Positions 49,994 through 57,931 of a DNA stretch of 64,000 bases are shown piece by piece. The notes beneath the pieces were generated by a model. The model made no database searches. It saw only the letters and a program-made list of their open reading frames with translations, and was not told the DNA's origin. Position numbers and translations under genes: made by a program. Positions within the stretch are counted from its first letter, which is position 1, and each line of letters starts with the position of its first letter. This DNA comes from Gp6-AA40 sp963772955 (GTDB lineage: Bacteria > Acidobacteriota > Vicinamibacteria > Vicinamibacterales > UBA2999), in contig CAVYZF010000010.1 in NCBI GenBank assembly GCA_963772955.1, forward strand, positions 310,001 through 374,000. The letters are read 5' to 3'.

Positions 49994-51730
49994 TCAGAGC
50001 CGGTTGCCGTCGATCAATCCGAATCCCCAGCCGTTGGCGAACGTGCCTGCGGCCTTCTGCGGGATTCGGCTCGCCGTCTTCAGCCGCTGCTTGACCATTT
50101 CCGGAGTCATCGTCGGAGTCGACTGAAGCAGCAACGCGACGATCCCGGCGATGAACGGAGACGCCATGCTGGTACCGGCTTCGACGACCTCTTTGGTGTC
50201 GGCGACGAGCGACTGGTCATCGTCGGGCGACGAGTCAGCAGACAGAGCCGAGATGATCATGGCGCCTGGAGCGGCGACGTCGGGCTTCTTGACATTGTTG
50301 CGCAACGGGCCCGGACTGCTGAACGGTGCAAGGTCGCCTTTTGAGAACTCGACGGCGACCGTATCTCCCTGCCGATCGACCCACTCGTCACGGGTCGTAA
50401 ACGCGGCCACGGTCACCGCGCGAAGCGAACTGCCAGGCGAGCCGATCTTCATGTCGTTGACCATGTTGTCGAGGAACACGGCGGAGGACCCGGCCTCGAA
50501 ATCCGTTGCCCACACGTCGAGTCGGCCGTTCGTTACGGTCACGCCGCGTACGTTCAGCTTCCACGCGCCCGATCGCAGCAGGCTGCCGCCTCTCGGTGGA
50601 TGGATCTCGATCTGAAAGTGCACGTCGCCATTTACCGGATCGGGACCCGGCGTGGCGACCAGCACGCGGCCGGCGCTGAGATTGAAAGACTTGGCGGGAT
50701 TGCCCGTCGTGATCACGCTGCGAAAGCCGGTGCCGGGCCCGGTCGGCGGATCGATGGAGATGTCGAACCGGTCCTTGCCGCTGTACCAGCCGTTGAGGAC
50801 GATCGGCACGTTGCTGTGTGGCACAGCGACGCGAATGCGGGTCGTCACGTTCTTCTTGATTTTGCCGGTCGCATGAATGTTGTCTTCCCCTTCGTTGCCT
50901 GCGGCGCACACGACGATCCGACCGGGGCCTGACTCCTGATCGATCAACGCCGACAATTCGTCGGTGCCGTCGTGCGCATCGAAATGTCCACCGAGACTCA
51001 GATTCACGACCGCGGGCCGGTTCAATTCGCGCGCGACTCGAAAGATGTAACGGATGCCGCTGCCGATGTGGCTGTCGCTGAAATCCGTCTTGACGAAGAT
51101 GATGTTGGCAGAGGGCGCCACGCCGCCAAAGACCGCGTGAACGCCGCTGGCGATGCCGGCCACATGCGTGCCATGGCCGTCCGTGTCGCGCGAGGCCGTC
51201 ATCGCCGCGCCGGTCAGTTCCAGGCCGAAACCACCTTCGGTCACGCCCGGACCTGCCAGCGTCTGATCCCAGATCCTCAGAATCCGCCCGGCAAAAGAGG
51301 GATGGTTCGGATCGATTCCGCTGTCGACGATGCCGACGATTGTCCCGATGCCGGTGGTCCCGCTCTTAGTACGAAATTGCGGTACGTGCACGGCTGGAAC
51401 CGCGACGTCGAGATGCGGACGGAGCCTTCGCGACGGGGAGATTCGGCGGACGGCGGCGTGATTGGAGAGGTGCTCGATCGCACTGACGGGAAGATACGCC
51501 GTGCGCACGACACCGGTCGTTTCATTGACACGAATGCCGTACTTGGCGAGGCTGGCAAATTCGGCCTGTTCCTTGACTCGCAGGAAGACCGGTATCGAGG
51601 CCTCCTTCTGACTGCCCACGACGTGCGCGACGGCCAGCGACCTCGCACGGACGGCCAGAGCTGGTGTTTGGCGCTCTTTGACATCAAGGAGCGCGTTCAA
51701 TAGTCCGGGAGCGATCTTCTGAGGCTTCAT
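49994..51730 (-). CDS. S8 subtilisin-like protease lacking a signal peptide
   Basis: A 578-residue protein. GGAGGAAC precedes the ATG at MKPQKIAPGL. The first 110 residues are hydrophilic, not an export signal, and contain a propeptide-like segment (VFLRVKEQAEFASLAKYGIR, AVRRISPSRRLRPHLD). The catalytic domain is intact: Asp in IVGIVDSGIDPNHPSF, His in TDGHGTHVAGIASG, oxyanion Asn in IVVCAAGNEGE, and Ser in EAGTSMASPFIAGIVA. About 150 extra residues (KNVTTRIRVAVPHSNVPIVL onward) lie between the Asn and Ser blocks, like the PA/Fn3-type insertions of larger subtilases. The lack of a leader suggests an intracellular protease, or export by a non-Sec route. Followed 74 bases later by an I9-like small gene, most likely cotranscribed. 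Confidence 0.85.
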   Translation of the reverse strand: MKPQKIAPGLLNALLDVKERQTPALAVRARSLAVAHVVGSQKEASIPVFLRVKEQAEFASLAKYGIRVNETTGVVRTAYLPVSAIEHLSNHAAVRRISPSRRLRPHLDVAVPAVHVPQFRTKSGTTGIGTIVGIVDSGIDPNHPSFAGRILRIWDQTLAGPGVTEGGFGLELTGAAMTASRDTDGHGTHVAGIASGVHAVFGGVAPSANIIFVKTDFSDSHIGSGIRYIFRVARELNRPAVVNLSLGGHFDAHDGTDELSALIDQESGPGRIVVCAAGNEGEDNIHATGKIKKNVTTRIRVAVPHSNVPIVLNGWYSGKDRFDISIDPPTGPGTGFRSVITTGNPAKSFNLSAGRVLVATPGPDPVNGDVHFQIEIHPPRGGSLLRSGAWKLNVRGVTVTNGRLDVWATDFEAGSSAVFLDNMVNDMKIGSPGSSLRAVTVAAFTTRDEWVDRQGDTVAVEFSKGDLAPFSSPGPLRNNVKKPDVAAPGAMIISALSADSSPDDDQSLVADTKEVVEAGTSMASPFIAGIVALLLQSTPTMTPEMVKQRLKTASRIPQKAAGTFANGWGFGLIDGNRL

Positions 51731-51880
51731 AGTTCCTCCGGCAGCGCGCCGCGTCATTGCCAACCGCCGCAACACAACACGATTGGACTAACGCACGAGC
51801 CCCCTGGCCTGAACACACCTTGCCGACAAAGATCCCAGCTACGGACCTTGGGGGAGCCAACGAGTGGCTCCCCCGGCAGA

Positions 51881-52570
51881 CTACTGGTCGAGGCGAATGC
51901 GATAGTTCACCGCATTTCCCCAGATGGGCACGAACGCGCAATCAGGCGGCTGGAACCCCCACGACAGGATCGATCGTGCTTTCCGCGTTGCCCCGTTCAT
52001 GGGCTGAACGAGCTGGAGGTTCTGGTTTGCCGAGGCGATCACCGCGAACTGCCACGTTGGCGGCTGATTGAAGAGCGCGTTGGCCAGGTGCACGCTATCG
52101 CGACCGACCGGTCGCAGGATGCCGCCGGCGTCTGCTACACAGTTGAGCACGTACTCACGACTACCCGGCAACTGGGCGGCGCCGTACCCAGTGACCTGCT
52201 TGATCGTGACCGGCACCGCAAACTGGCGGCGCTGCGGATCGTAACCAGCGCAGCTGATCTGTTCGAAAAAGATGCTGCCAAGATTCGACACGGTTGCGCC
52301 GCACTCCCGGGCGGCTGCCGCGAGAGACGCCGGCACCGTCTGTCCTAACGGCAGGCAGTACTGATACTTCGCGTACAACTCCTTTTCCAACGACAGCAGG
52401 GCCGCCTCGTCGCCTTGGACGGCCGACAGGGTCTTAAAGACTTCCTCCTTGATATCCGCGCCACACACCGGCGCCGTTTGCGCGAACGCCGATGTCGGGA
52501 GCGACACTGCCAGCAGACTACCGAGCGCCAGCAGGACTCGCGTGGCGCGGACGGGTACAAAAGTGACCAT
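51881..52570 (-). CDS. Exported cysteine-paired protein of unknown function
   Basis: A 229-residue protein starting at MVTFVPVRAT with a signal peptide (VLLALGSLLAVSLPTSAFAQ). The mature part has six cysteines (PVCGAD, YQYCLPL, RECGAT, ISCAGY, LNCVAD, PDCAFV) that could form three disulfides. The first third is helical (EEVFKTLSAVQGDEAALLSL then EKELYAKY); the rest is beta-rich (QFAVPVTIKQVTGYGAAQLP, WQFAVIASANQNLQLVQPMN). No family was recognised. The gene is upstream of the leaderless subtilase on the same strand with a 150-base gap, so cotranscription is uncertain. Confidence 0.7.
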   Translation of the reverse strand: MVTFVPVRATRVLLALGSLLAVSLPTSAFAQTAPVCGADIKEEVFKTLSAVQGDEAALLSLEKELYAKYQYCLPLGQTVPASLAAAARECGATVSNLGSIFFEQISCAGYDPQRRQFAVPVTIKQVTGYGAAQLPGSREYVLNCVADAGGILRPVGRDSVHLANALFNQPPTWQFAVIASANQNLQLVQPMNGATRKARSILSWGFQPPDCAFVPIWGNAVNYRIRLDQ

Positions 52571-52779
52571 GGGAACATCTCGCTTTCTTCGTGGGCGGGC
52601 GCGTGTGAACTGATCGCGCCCGAGGTCCAACATCAGGTTGGTGAAGGGAGATGCCGATGCGTTTCAGTGCGGCGATTGGGCGATTGAGCGGTGCCGGCGG
52701 CCCGTGCGGAATATCTCACGCATACACGACCGCGTCGAAACAGCTAGACGCCGTCGCCAAGCGGTGATTCACTGCACTG

Positions 52780-53577
52780 GTGAATCTCGCGGCCCGGTGC
52801 GCGGGTGCGCTCATTGTTACGGTGATAGCGTCGGCGCTCGTTGCGGCCCAGTCGCCCGGTCCGCGCGCGTACTCACCGCCCCGAAATAGCCTCGGACAAC
52901 CCAATCTGCAGGGAGTGTGGCAGGCCGTCAACACGGCGGCGTGGGACATTCAAGACCATCCGGGTCAGCGATTCCCCGGACTGCCGGCCCGTTTCAGTGC
53001 GCCGGCAGGGCAGGGAGTCGTCGAGGGAAACGAGATTCCCTATCAGCCCTGGGCGCTCGAGCAGAAGCGGAAGAACTACGAGAACCGGATGGACGTCGAC
53101 CCTGAGGCACAGTGCTACCTGCCGGGCGTGCCTCGCATCACCTACATGCCGTATCCGTTTCAGATCTTTCAGTTCGCTGATCGCGTGGTGTTCCTCTACG
53201 AGTACCTCCACACCACGCGAGAGATCTTCACCGACGGCAGCCGTCACCCGGACATCCCGGTCGACTTCTGGATGGGGGACTCTCGCGGCCGCTGGGAAGG
53301 CAACACGTTGGTCGTCGACGTCACGCTCTTCAACGACCAGACCTGGTTCGACCGGGCCGGGAACTTCCACAGCGGAGATCTCCACGTCGTCGAGCGATAC
53401 ACGCCAACTGGTCCGGATCACCTGCAGTACGAAGTCACGATCGAGGATCCGAAGGTCTTCACCCGGCCGTGGAAGATGCGGATGCCGTTGTACCGGCGAC
53501 AGGAACCAAACAGTCAGTTGCTCGAGTACGAGTGCTACGCCTATGCTCGCGAAGGTGACAATCAGAATGCCAAGTAG
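52780..53577 (+). CDS. Exported protein of the G-x-W-[ED]-G-[ND]-T-L-V-V family (paralog 2)
   Basis: A 265-residue paralog of the protein at the start of the 48-kb group and of its immediate downstream neighbour. A signal peptide (LIVTVIASALVAAQ) follows a GTG start without a visible Shine-Dalgarno. Family blocks: SLGQPNLQGVWQAVN, CYLPGVPRITYMPYPFQIFQ, DFWMGDSRGRWEGNTLVVDV, TLFNDQTWFDRAGNFHSGD, VVERYTPTGPDHLQYEVTIE and DPKVFTRPWKMRMPLYRR. It overlaps the next gene by 11 bases, and the two show the same order of motifs throughout, so they arose by tandem duplication. Function unknown. Confidence 0.8.
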   Translation: MNLAARCAGALIVTVIASALVAAQSPGPRAYSPPRNSLGQPNLQGVWQAVNTAAWDIQDHPGQRFPGLPARFSAPAGQGVVEGNEIPYQPWALEQKRKNYENRMDVDPEAQCYLPGVPRITYMPYPFQIFQFADRVVFLYEYLHTTREIFTDGSRHPDIPVDFWMGDSRGRWEGNTLVVDVTLFNDQTWFDRAGNFHSGDLHVVERYTPTGPDHLQYEVTIEDPKVFTRPWKMRMPLYRRQEPNSQLLEYECYAYAREGDNQNAK

Positions 53578-54376
53578 TCGATGGCGCCTGGGTGTGCTCG
53601 TGCTCGCCACGTGTGCCAGCGTCGCGTTCCTGTCGCGATCGTCTGATGCGCAGGCGCAATCGTATCGTCCCGCGACGACCCCTGATGGCAGGCCGGACCT
53701 GCAAGGCTTCTGGCGCGGGCCTGCCTCGGGCACGGAGAACGTCGAAGAGCACCCGATGACCGACGACGATAATGGTGGCAAGAGCCTGATCGTCGACCCG
53801 CCTGATGGAAAGATCCCGTATCAGCCGTGGGCGAAAACGCTGCAACTGGAGAACCGAAAGAAGTACGTCGAGCCGAACGTCCCGTGCTTCCCTTCAGGCG
53901 TACCGCGGTCGTTGTATGTCCCTACTCAAGTCGAGATTCTTCAGTCGCCAGGCAACGTGCTGATCCTCTTCGAGCGTGCGCACACCTATCGCATCATCCC
54001 GACGACGCCCCGACCGCACGTGGGCTCCCGGATCGACATGTGGATGGGAGACTCCCGTGGGCGCTGGGAAGGAAACACCCTCGTCGTCGATGTTACCAAC
54101 CACAACGCGAAGACGTGGTTCGATCAGGCCGGCAACTTTCACTCCCCCACAGCGCGGATGGTCGAGCGTTTCACGCCTGTCGACCCGGACACGATCCAGT
54201 ATCAGGTCACCATCGAGGACCCTCGCGTCTACACGCGATCCTGGACGATGGCCTTTCCGCTGCGACGGAACAAGGAGAGGGGACTCCGCCTGTTGGAAGA
54301 GGCGTGTCACGAGGGCGAACGGAACACTGACCCTCTCATTCGCGCGGGCCAGCAGATCTATCCGGGCGTCAAGTGA
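53567..54376 (+). CDS. Exported protein of the G-x-W-[ED]-G-[ND]-T-L-V-V family (paralog 3)
   Basis: A 269-residue protein starting at MPSSRWRLGV, whose ATG lies inside the end of the preceding gene (11-base overlap), giving probable translational coupling. A signal peptide (LVLATCASVAFLSRSSDAQA) is followed by TTPDGRPDLQGFWRGPASGT, CFPSGVPRSLYVPTQVEILQ, DMWMGDSRGRWEGNTLVVDV, TNHNAKTWFDQAGNFHSPTA, VERFTPVDPDTIQYQVTIED and PRVYTRSWTMAFPLRRN. It is clearly a tandem duplicate of the upstream paralog. It ends seven bases before a convergent DksA-type gene. Function unknown. Confidence 0.8.
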   Translation: MPSSRWRLGVLVLATCASVAFLSRSSDAQAQSYRPATTPDGRPDLQGFWRGPASGTENVEEHPMTDDDNGGKSLIVDPPDGKIPYQPWAKTLQLENRKKYVEPNVPCFPSGVPRSLYVPTQVEILQSPGNVLILFERAHTYRIIPTTPRPHVGSRIDMWMGDSRGRWEGNTLVVDVTNHNAKTWFDQAGNFHSPTARMVERFTPVDPDTIQYQVTIEDPRVYTRSWTMAFPLRRNKERGLRLLEEACHEGERNTDPLIRAGQQIYPGVK

Positions 54377-54383
54377 CGCCGGC

Positions 54384-54821
54384 TTAGGAAAGGGCTCGTA
54401 AGAGCCGGTCCCGGCTGACGGCCGATCGCGACCGTGCCGCTTCCTCTTTTGCCGATTCGCATCCACGGCAGCGGATGGCAAAGGGCATCGCCTCGAGTCG
54501 TGCCCCGGGGATCTCGCCTTCGCATTCCACGCAGCGGCCGTAGTTGCCTTCTTCCAATCGGGAGATGGCCGCTGCGACTCTTTGCAGCGTTTCGGCTTTC
54601 AATTGCGTGAGTGCCAGATCGATCTCGCCCTCGACGGAGCCGCCTGGGACTTCGCTGCTGTCATTGATGAGAGTCGATTTGGAGTCGGCGTTGACGTCCT
54701 GCGTGCGTCCATCGCGGATGCTGCCTTTGATCTGGCTGGAGAGTTCGCGATAGCGCTTTTCGAGCATTGCGCGCAGGTCCTTGTATCGCCGGCTTCGCGT
54801 GTGAGCAACGGTCTTGGCCAT
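54384..54821 (-). CDS. DksA/TraR-type zinc-finger protein
   Basis: A 145-residue protein. Residues 15-95 form a long helical hairpin (RAMLEKRYRELSSQIKGSIR ... ALTQLKAETLQRVAAAISRL) and are followed by LEEGNYGRCVECEGEIPGAR, LEAMPFAIRCRGCESAKEEA, giving the C-x2-C ... C-x2-C zinc finger of the DksA/TraR family. DksA binds the RNA polymerase secondary channel and modulates transcription with ppGpp; the N-terminal acidic tip motif D-x-x-D-A of DksA is not obvious here, so the protein may belong to the wider DksA-like group. The gene has divergent transcription from the next one (about 90 bases apart) and ends close to the convergent paralog 3. Confidence 0.85.
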   Translation of the reverse strand: MAKTVAHTRSRRYKDLRAMLEKRYRELSSQIKGSIRDGRTQDVNADSKSTLINDSSEVPGGSVEGEIDLALTQLKAETLQRVAAAISRLEEGNYGRCVECEGEIPGARLEAMPFAIRCRGCESAKEEAARSRSAVSRDRLLRALS

Positions 54822-54910
54822 AGGTGCGTGTGAGGCGAGAAGGTATCGCGGGGTGGCGCACGCGACAACTGAAGACTTCCTTAATTTTTGTCAGGCTAGA
54901 ATTCATCTTC

Positions 54911-55414
54911 ATGCAGGTGAAGAGTCTTGCCGTCGTCATTACTACTGCGGCCGTGCTTGCGTTGACCGGCGATGTGGCCGCGCAAGCGAAGATCGCTGGT
55001 GCGAAGGGCCTGCGATGCACGTTTCCCCGTATTTCTACTGGGACGTGGAAGAAAGACGGAGTACCGGAGGCGACGGTCAAGTCTGCCTCTCTCGTACTGC
55101 GCTTCGAGTCGATCGACATCGAGACGGGAATCGCGCAGTTGCGCAACGGGTCGGTCGGCACCGACGTCACCGTGAAACTGGCGGAGGGGTACCTGCACTT
55201 CATGCAGGCGTTTCGGACCGGTCCTCTTTACACCACGACGGTGTTCGAAGCGGGCGCCATCGGAAACAAGTTCAAGGCGGTTCATTCGCGGCACGAGTAC
55301 TTCTCGGTGCCGCTGCCTGATGCGACCTCCAGCCCCGAGCAGGTACTACGGGGAATGCGAGATCCTGCGCTAGCCGCGCCTGCGATCGCTACTGTTCCGA
55401 GAACTTCTCAATGA
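54911..55414 (+). CDS. Exported protein of unknown function
   Basis: A 167-residue protein with a clear signal peptide (LAVVITTAAVLALTGDVAAQ). The mature part is beta-rich: GLRCTFPRISTGTWKKDG, VKSASLVLRFESIDIETGIA, GTDVTVKLAEGYLHFMQAFR, TGPLYTTTVFEAGAIGNKFK and AVHSRHEYFSVPLPDATSSP. No family was identified; similar short secreted proteins with T-T-V-F-x-x-x-x-x-x-x-x-F-K-A-V-H-S-R-H are seen in environmental Proteobacteria and Acidobacteriota. No Shine-Dalgarno is visible before the ATG. The AT-rich stretch just upstream may hold the promoter. The end overlaps the convergent TPR gene by 26 bases. Confidence 0.65.
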   Translation: MQVKSLAVVITTAAVLALTGDVAAQAKIAGAKGLRCTFPRISTGTWKKDGVPEATVKSASLVLRFESIDIETGIAQLRNGSVGTDVTVKLAEGYLHFMQAFRTGPLYTTTVFEAGAIGNKFKAVHSRHEYFSVPLPDATSSPEQVLRGMRDPALAAPAIATVPRTSQ

Positions 55415-56699
55415 AGCCTTTGGCGCGCTCGATGTTGCGCTGATTCTGCGGCGTGTCGGGCGCGAGACGCAGATATTCGCGGAACTGCTTGACCGACTCG
55501 TCGTACTTGGCCTCGAGACGGAACAGTTCACCGAGGTTGTAGTGCGCGTTGTAGTGGTTCGGGTTGATGCGAATCACCTCGCGAAGCGCCGCCGCCGACT
55601 CCACATCGCGATCAAGGTCGGCAAGCGCGTAAGCGAGGTTGTAGTAGCCGATGGCGGAGTCCGGATCGATGCGAACGATCTGCCGGAACTCCGAGACGGC
55701 GTCCTCCAGTTGTCCCTCGCCCGCGAGCATGACAGCGAGGCCGTTGCGCGCGTCAATCAGATCGGGGTCGAGCCGAATCGCCTGACGATATTCCGCGATC
55801 GCCTCGGTGTTCTTGCGTTGCCCGCGCAGCGCCAGCCCCAGGCCGCTATGGGCGCGGGCGGATGTCGGGTCGATGCGAAGCGCTTCTTGCAGTTCCTCAA
55901 CCGCTTCGTCGAACCGGCCCTGGAGCCGCAGTGCTTCCGCAAGCTTCGTTCGTCCGGTGCTCGACTCTGGTTCCACGCTCCGCGCTTTCCGGAAGTGCTC
56001 TTCAGCGGGCTCAGGGTCGAGGTCGTCAAGAAACAGATCGCCCATCACGTCGTGAGCATCGGGTGAATCCGGCGCCAGCGCGATCGCTGCGTTGGCCAGT
56101 TTTTCCGCCTCGACACGACCTTCGTCTGAGGAAGCGCGCCCGCCGACCGCGCTCGGCTCCGTTCGCGCGAGTGCCACCGACGCACGCGCCGACAGATGCT
56201 TCGCGTTGAGTGCGACGACGGTCTTGCGCTGATTCGGTGCCTGCGTCTCCTTCGCGAGTTGCTCGTGCAAACGTTGCATCTCGGACCATGCTTCCACCAC
56301 GTCGAAGGTGGCGTCCTGATCCTTGCGCACCAGCGCGATGCGTTGCACCACCGCGTTGCCATCCATGCGGCCGCGCAGCCGCACCTGCACTGGTCCTCGC
56401 GTGGCCGTCGATGCCGTCTGCGTGGGTTGTTCCTGTAGATCGAGGAGCACGGCCGTGAACGCGTCGACCTGGAGAGGCGTGAGTTGCAACGCCTTCACAT
56501 CGTCCCGGCTCTGCAGGCGTGCCGACGCGGCGCTCCAGGCACGCCGCTGCGCATCGACGCGCGCGAGCTGTTTCGCCAAGTCCGGTGTGTCGCCGCTCGC
56601 CATCCGGTGCTCGCCGGTGACGTCAATCGCAATCAACGACGACTGTGCGTGCGCGGACGCCGCAACACTCAGAACTAGTAGCCCCGCAAGCATCTTCAC
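55389..56699 (-). CDS. Exported TPR-repeat protein
   Basis: A 436-residue protein. The preferred start is a GTG that forms a GTGA overlap with the DUF423 stop, with AGGGGA five bases upstream; an ATG two codons later is an alternative. A signal peptide (LAGLLVLSVAASAHAQ) is followed by a helical coiled region (DLAKQLARVDAQRRAWSAAS) and a beta part (VQVRLRGRMDGNAVVQRIAL). From about residue 210 comes a run of TPR units (ALAPDSPDAHDVMGDLFLDD, ALRIDPTSARAHSGLGLALR, AIRLDPDLIDARNGLAVMLA, IVRIDPDSAIGYYNLAYALA, VIRINPNHYNAHYNLGELFR, YLRLAPDTPQNQRN). Such proteins act as periplasmic scaffolds. It is the third gene of an apparent operon with DUF423 and a cytochrome c-like gene, and its 3' end overlaps a convergent gene. 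Confidence 0.85.
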   Translation of the reverse strand: MKMLAGLLVLSVAASAHAQSSLIAIDVTGEHRMASGDTPDLAKQLARVDAQRRAWSAASARLQSRDDVKALQLTPLQVDAFTAVLLDLQEQPTQTASTATRGPVQVRLRGRMDGNAVVQRIALVRKDQDATFDVVEAWSEMQRLHEQLAKETQAPNQRKTVVALNAKHLSARASVALARTEPSAVGGRASSDEGRVEAEKLANAAIALAPDSPDAHDVMGDLFLDDLDPEPAEEHFRKARSVEPESSTGRTKLAEALRLQGRFDEAVEELQEALRIDPTSARAHSGLGLALRGQRKNTEAIAEYRQAIRLDPDLIDARNGLAVMLAGEGQLEDAVSEFRQIVRIDPDSAIGYYNLAYALADLDRDVESAAALREVIRINPNHYNAHYNLGELFRLEAKYDESVKQFREYLRLAPDTPQNQRNIERAKGFIEKFSEQ

Positions 56700-57088
56700 A
56701 ACGATCCCCTCGAGAGCGCGAGTGCAGCCGCCACGAGACAGCCCCATCCGGCGAGAAACGCCAGGCCGCCGATCGGTGTGACCGCGCCGAATATCGTGAT
56801 GCGGCTGAGCGCGAGTGTGTAGAGACTGCCGGAGAACAGCACGATACCGAGTACGAACGACCAGCCGGCAGCGCGAATCAGCCAGCCGTCCAGCCGGGCG
56901 GCTCCCAGCGCAACGATGAGGATCGCGCACGCGTGGTACATCTGATACCGCACGCCGGTCTCGAAGACGGCCAGCATCTCAGGCGACAGGCGAGTGCGCA
57001 GCCCATGTGCGCCGAAGGCGCCTAACGCGACTCCGAGAAATCCCGCGAGCGCGCCCACGAGCAGAAACGTCACGATCCACGCTCGCAT
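56696..57088 (-). CDS. DUF423 small membrane protein
   Basis: A 130-residue protein with four hydrophobic segments and the DUF423 signature: GALAGFLGVALGAFGAHGLR near the N-terminus (A-F-G-A-H-x-L), VFETGVRYQMYHACAILIVA (x-G-x-x-Y-x-x-x-H), FVLGIVLFSGSLYTLALSRI and ITIFGAVTPIGGLAFLAGW. It is related to E. coli YgdD. The function of the family is unknown. The stop codon is part of the GTGA overlap with the TPR gene, and the start follows the cytochrome c-like gene by 23 bases, so it is the middle gene of a three-gene unit. Confidence 0.9.
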   Translation of the reverse strand: MRAWIVTFLLVGALAGFLGVALGAFGAHGLRTRLSPEMLAVFETGVRYQMYHACAILIVALGAARLDGWLIRAAGWSFVLGIVLFSGSLYTLALSRITIFGAVTPIGGLAFLAGWGCLVAAALALSRGSL

Positions 57089-57111
57089 TGTATGGGAAGA
57101 GGGGGTTCGTG

Positions 57112-57747
57112 CTACTTCGTTCCCCCCGGAACGCCGTAGACACGGCTGTTGCGATCGCGAAGGACGGCGGCCTTGTCGCCCGGGTACCGGTCCTCGAGGT
57201 GACAGGCTTCGCAGGCGTGATCGATGTTGCTGCCGGCCTCGAACAGCTTGTCGCTGTCACGTGCCTTCACAATCTCGAGCACCTTGAGCAGCTCGTCCCG
57301 GAGCTGGTCGACGTGCGAGTCCCACAGGTGACGATCCTCATCGAGCTTCGCCTGAATCTGCTCGGGCGAGAGCTCGGGTTGCCCGGGTCCTCGCAGGTCG
57401 TTTTTCTCGCTTACGGGAGCAACGGGGCGGGGCATCTTGAGCAGGTTGGTGCTCTCCGCGAGGAGCACGGTCGCGCGCTGAATCTTCAGCCAGTCGTCGT
57501 CCGACGTCGGCTTGGTTTCGACGACGCCGTGCGGGCCGATGTCCACGGCGACGGCATCGAAGATGAAGTCGGACTGCGGGTCGATGATGTTCTCCATCAA
57601 CTCCTTGACCGAGAACAGCGGCTTGAGATCGGACGCGACGGTGGCCGCCTCTGCCGCCGGTTCGGGCTTCGCGCCGCACTGCGATGTCGATATGGCCAGC
57701 AGCAGCACACAGCTCGCGACGCCGAATCGCAACGTAGGAATCCGCAT
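57112..57747 (-). CDS. Exported class II cytochrome c (c-prime-like)
   Basis: A 211-residue protein with GGAGG just upstream of the ATG at MRIPTLRFGV. The signal peptide ends around SQCGAKPEPA; the cysteine could be a lipid attachment site, although the preceding residues do not fit a standard lipobox. The mature part is largely helical (FSVKELMENIIDPQSDFIFD, DWLKIQRATVLLAESTNLLK, SHVDQLRDELLKVLEIVKAR) and ends in a single heme-c motif, HACEACHLEDRYPGD, near the C-terminus. A C-terminal CxxCH after a four-helix bundle is the hallmark of class II cytochromes such as cytochrome c-prime, which bind gases or carry electrons. It is the first gene in the cytochrome-DUF423-TPR unit. Confidence 0.8.
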   Translation of the reverse strand: MRIPTLRFGVASCVLLLAISTSQCGAKPEPAAEAATVASDLKPLFSVKELMENIIDPQSDFIFDAVAVDIGPHGVVETKPTSDDDWLKIQRATVLLAESTNLLKMPRPVAPVSEKNDLRGPGQPELSPEQIQAKLDEDRHLWDSHVDQLRDELLKVLEIVKARDSDKLFEAGSNIDHACEACHLEDRYPGDKAAVLRDRNSRVYGVPGGTK

Positions 57748-57931
57748 CTGTCCTCCAAGGACGTACTGGAAAAAGCCTAACGGAAGGGCGGCCCTCACGG
57801 TGCTCCTTTGTTGCTGTGCCCCAGATCAGAATAGTGGGCGTGTCGTTCCGTGCACACGCCTCATACTGTCTAGACGGACCTCCAGCGCGGTCCGGGAATG
57901 CCGTTTACTGGTGAAGGAGTGACAACGCGCC

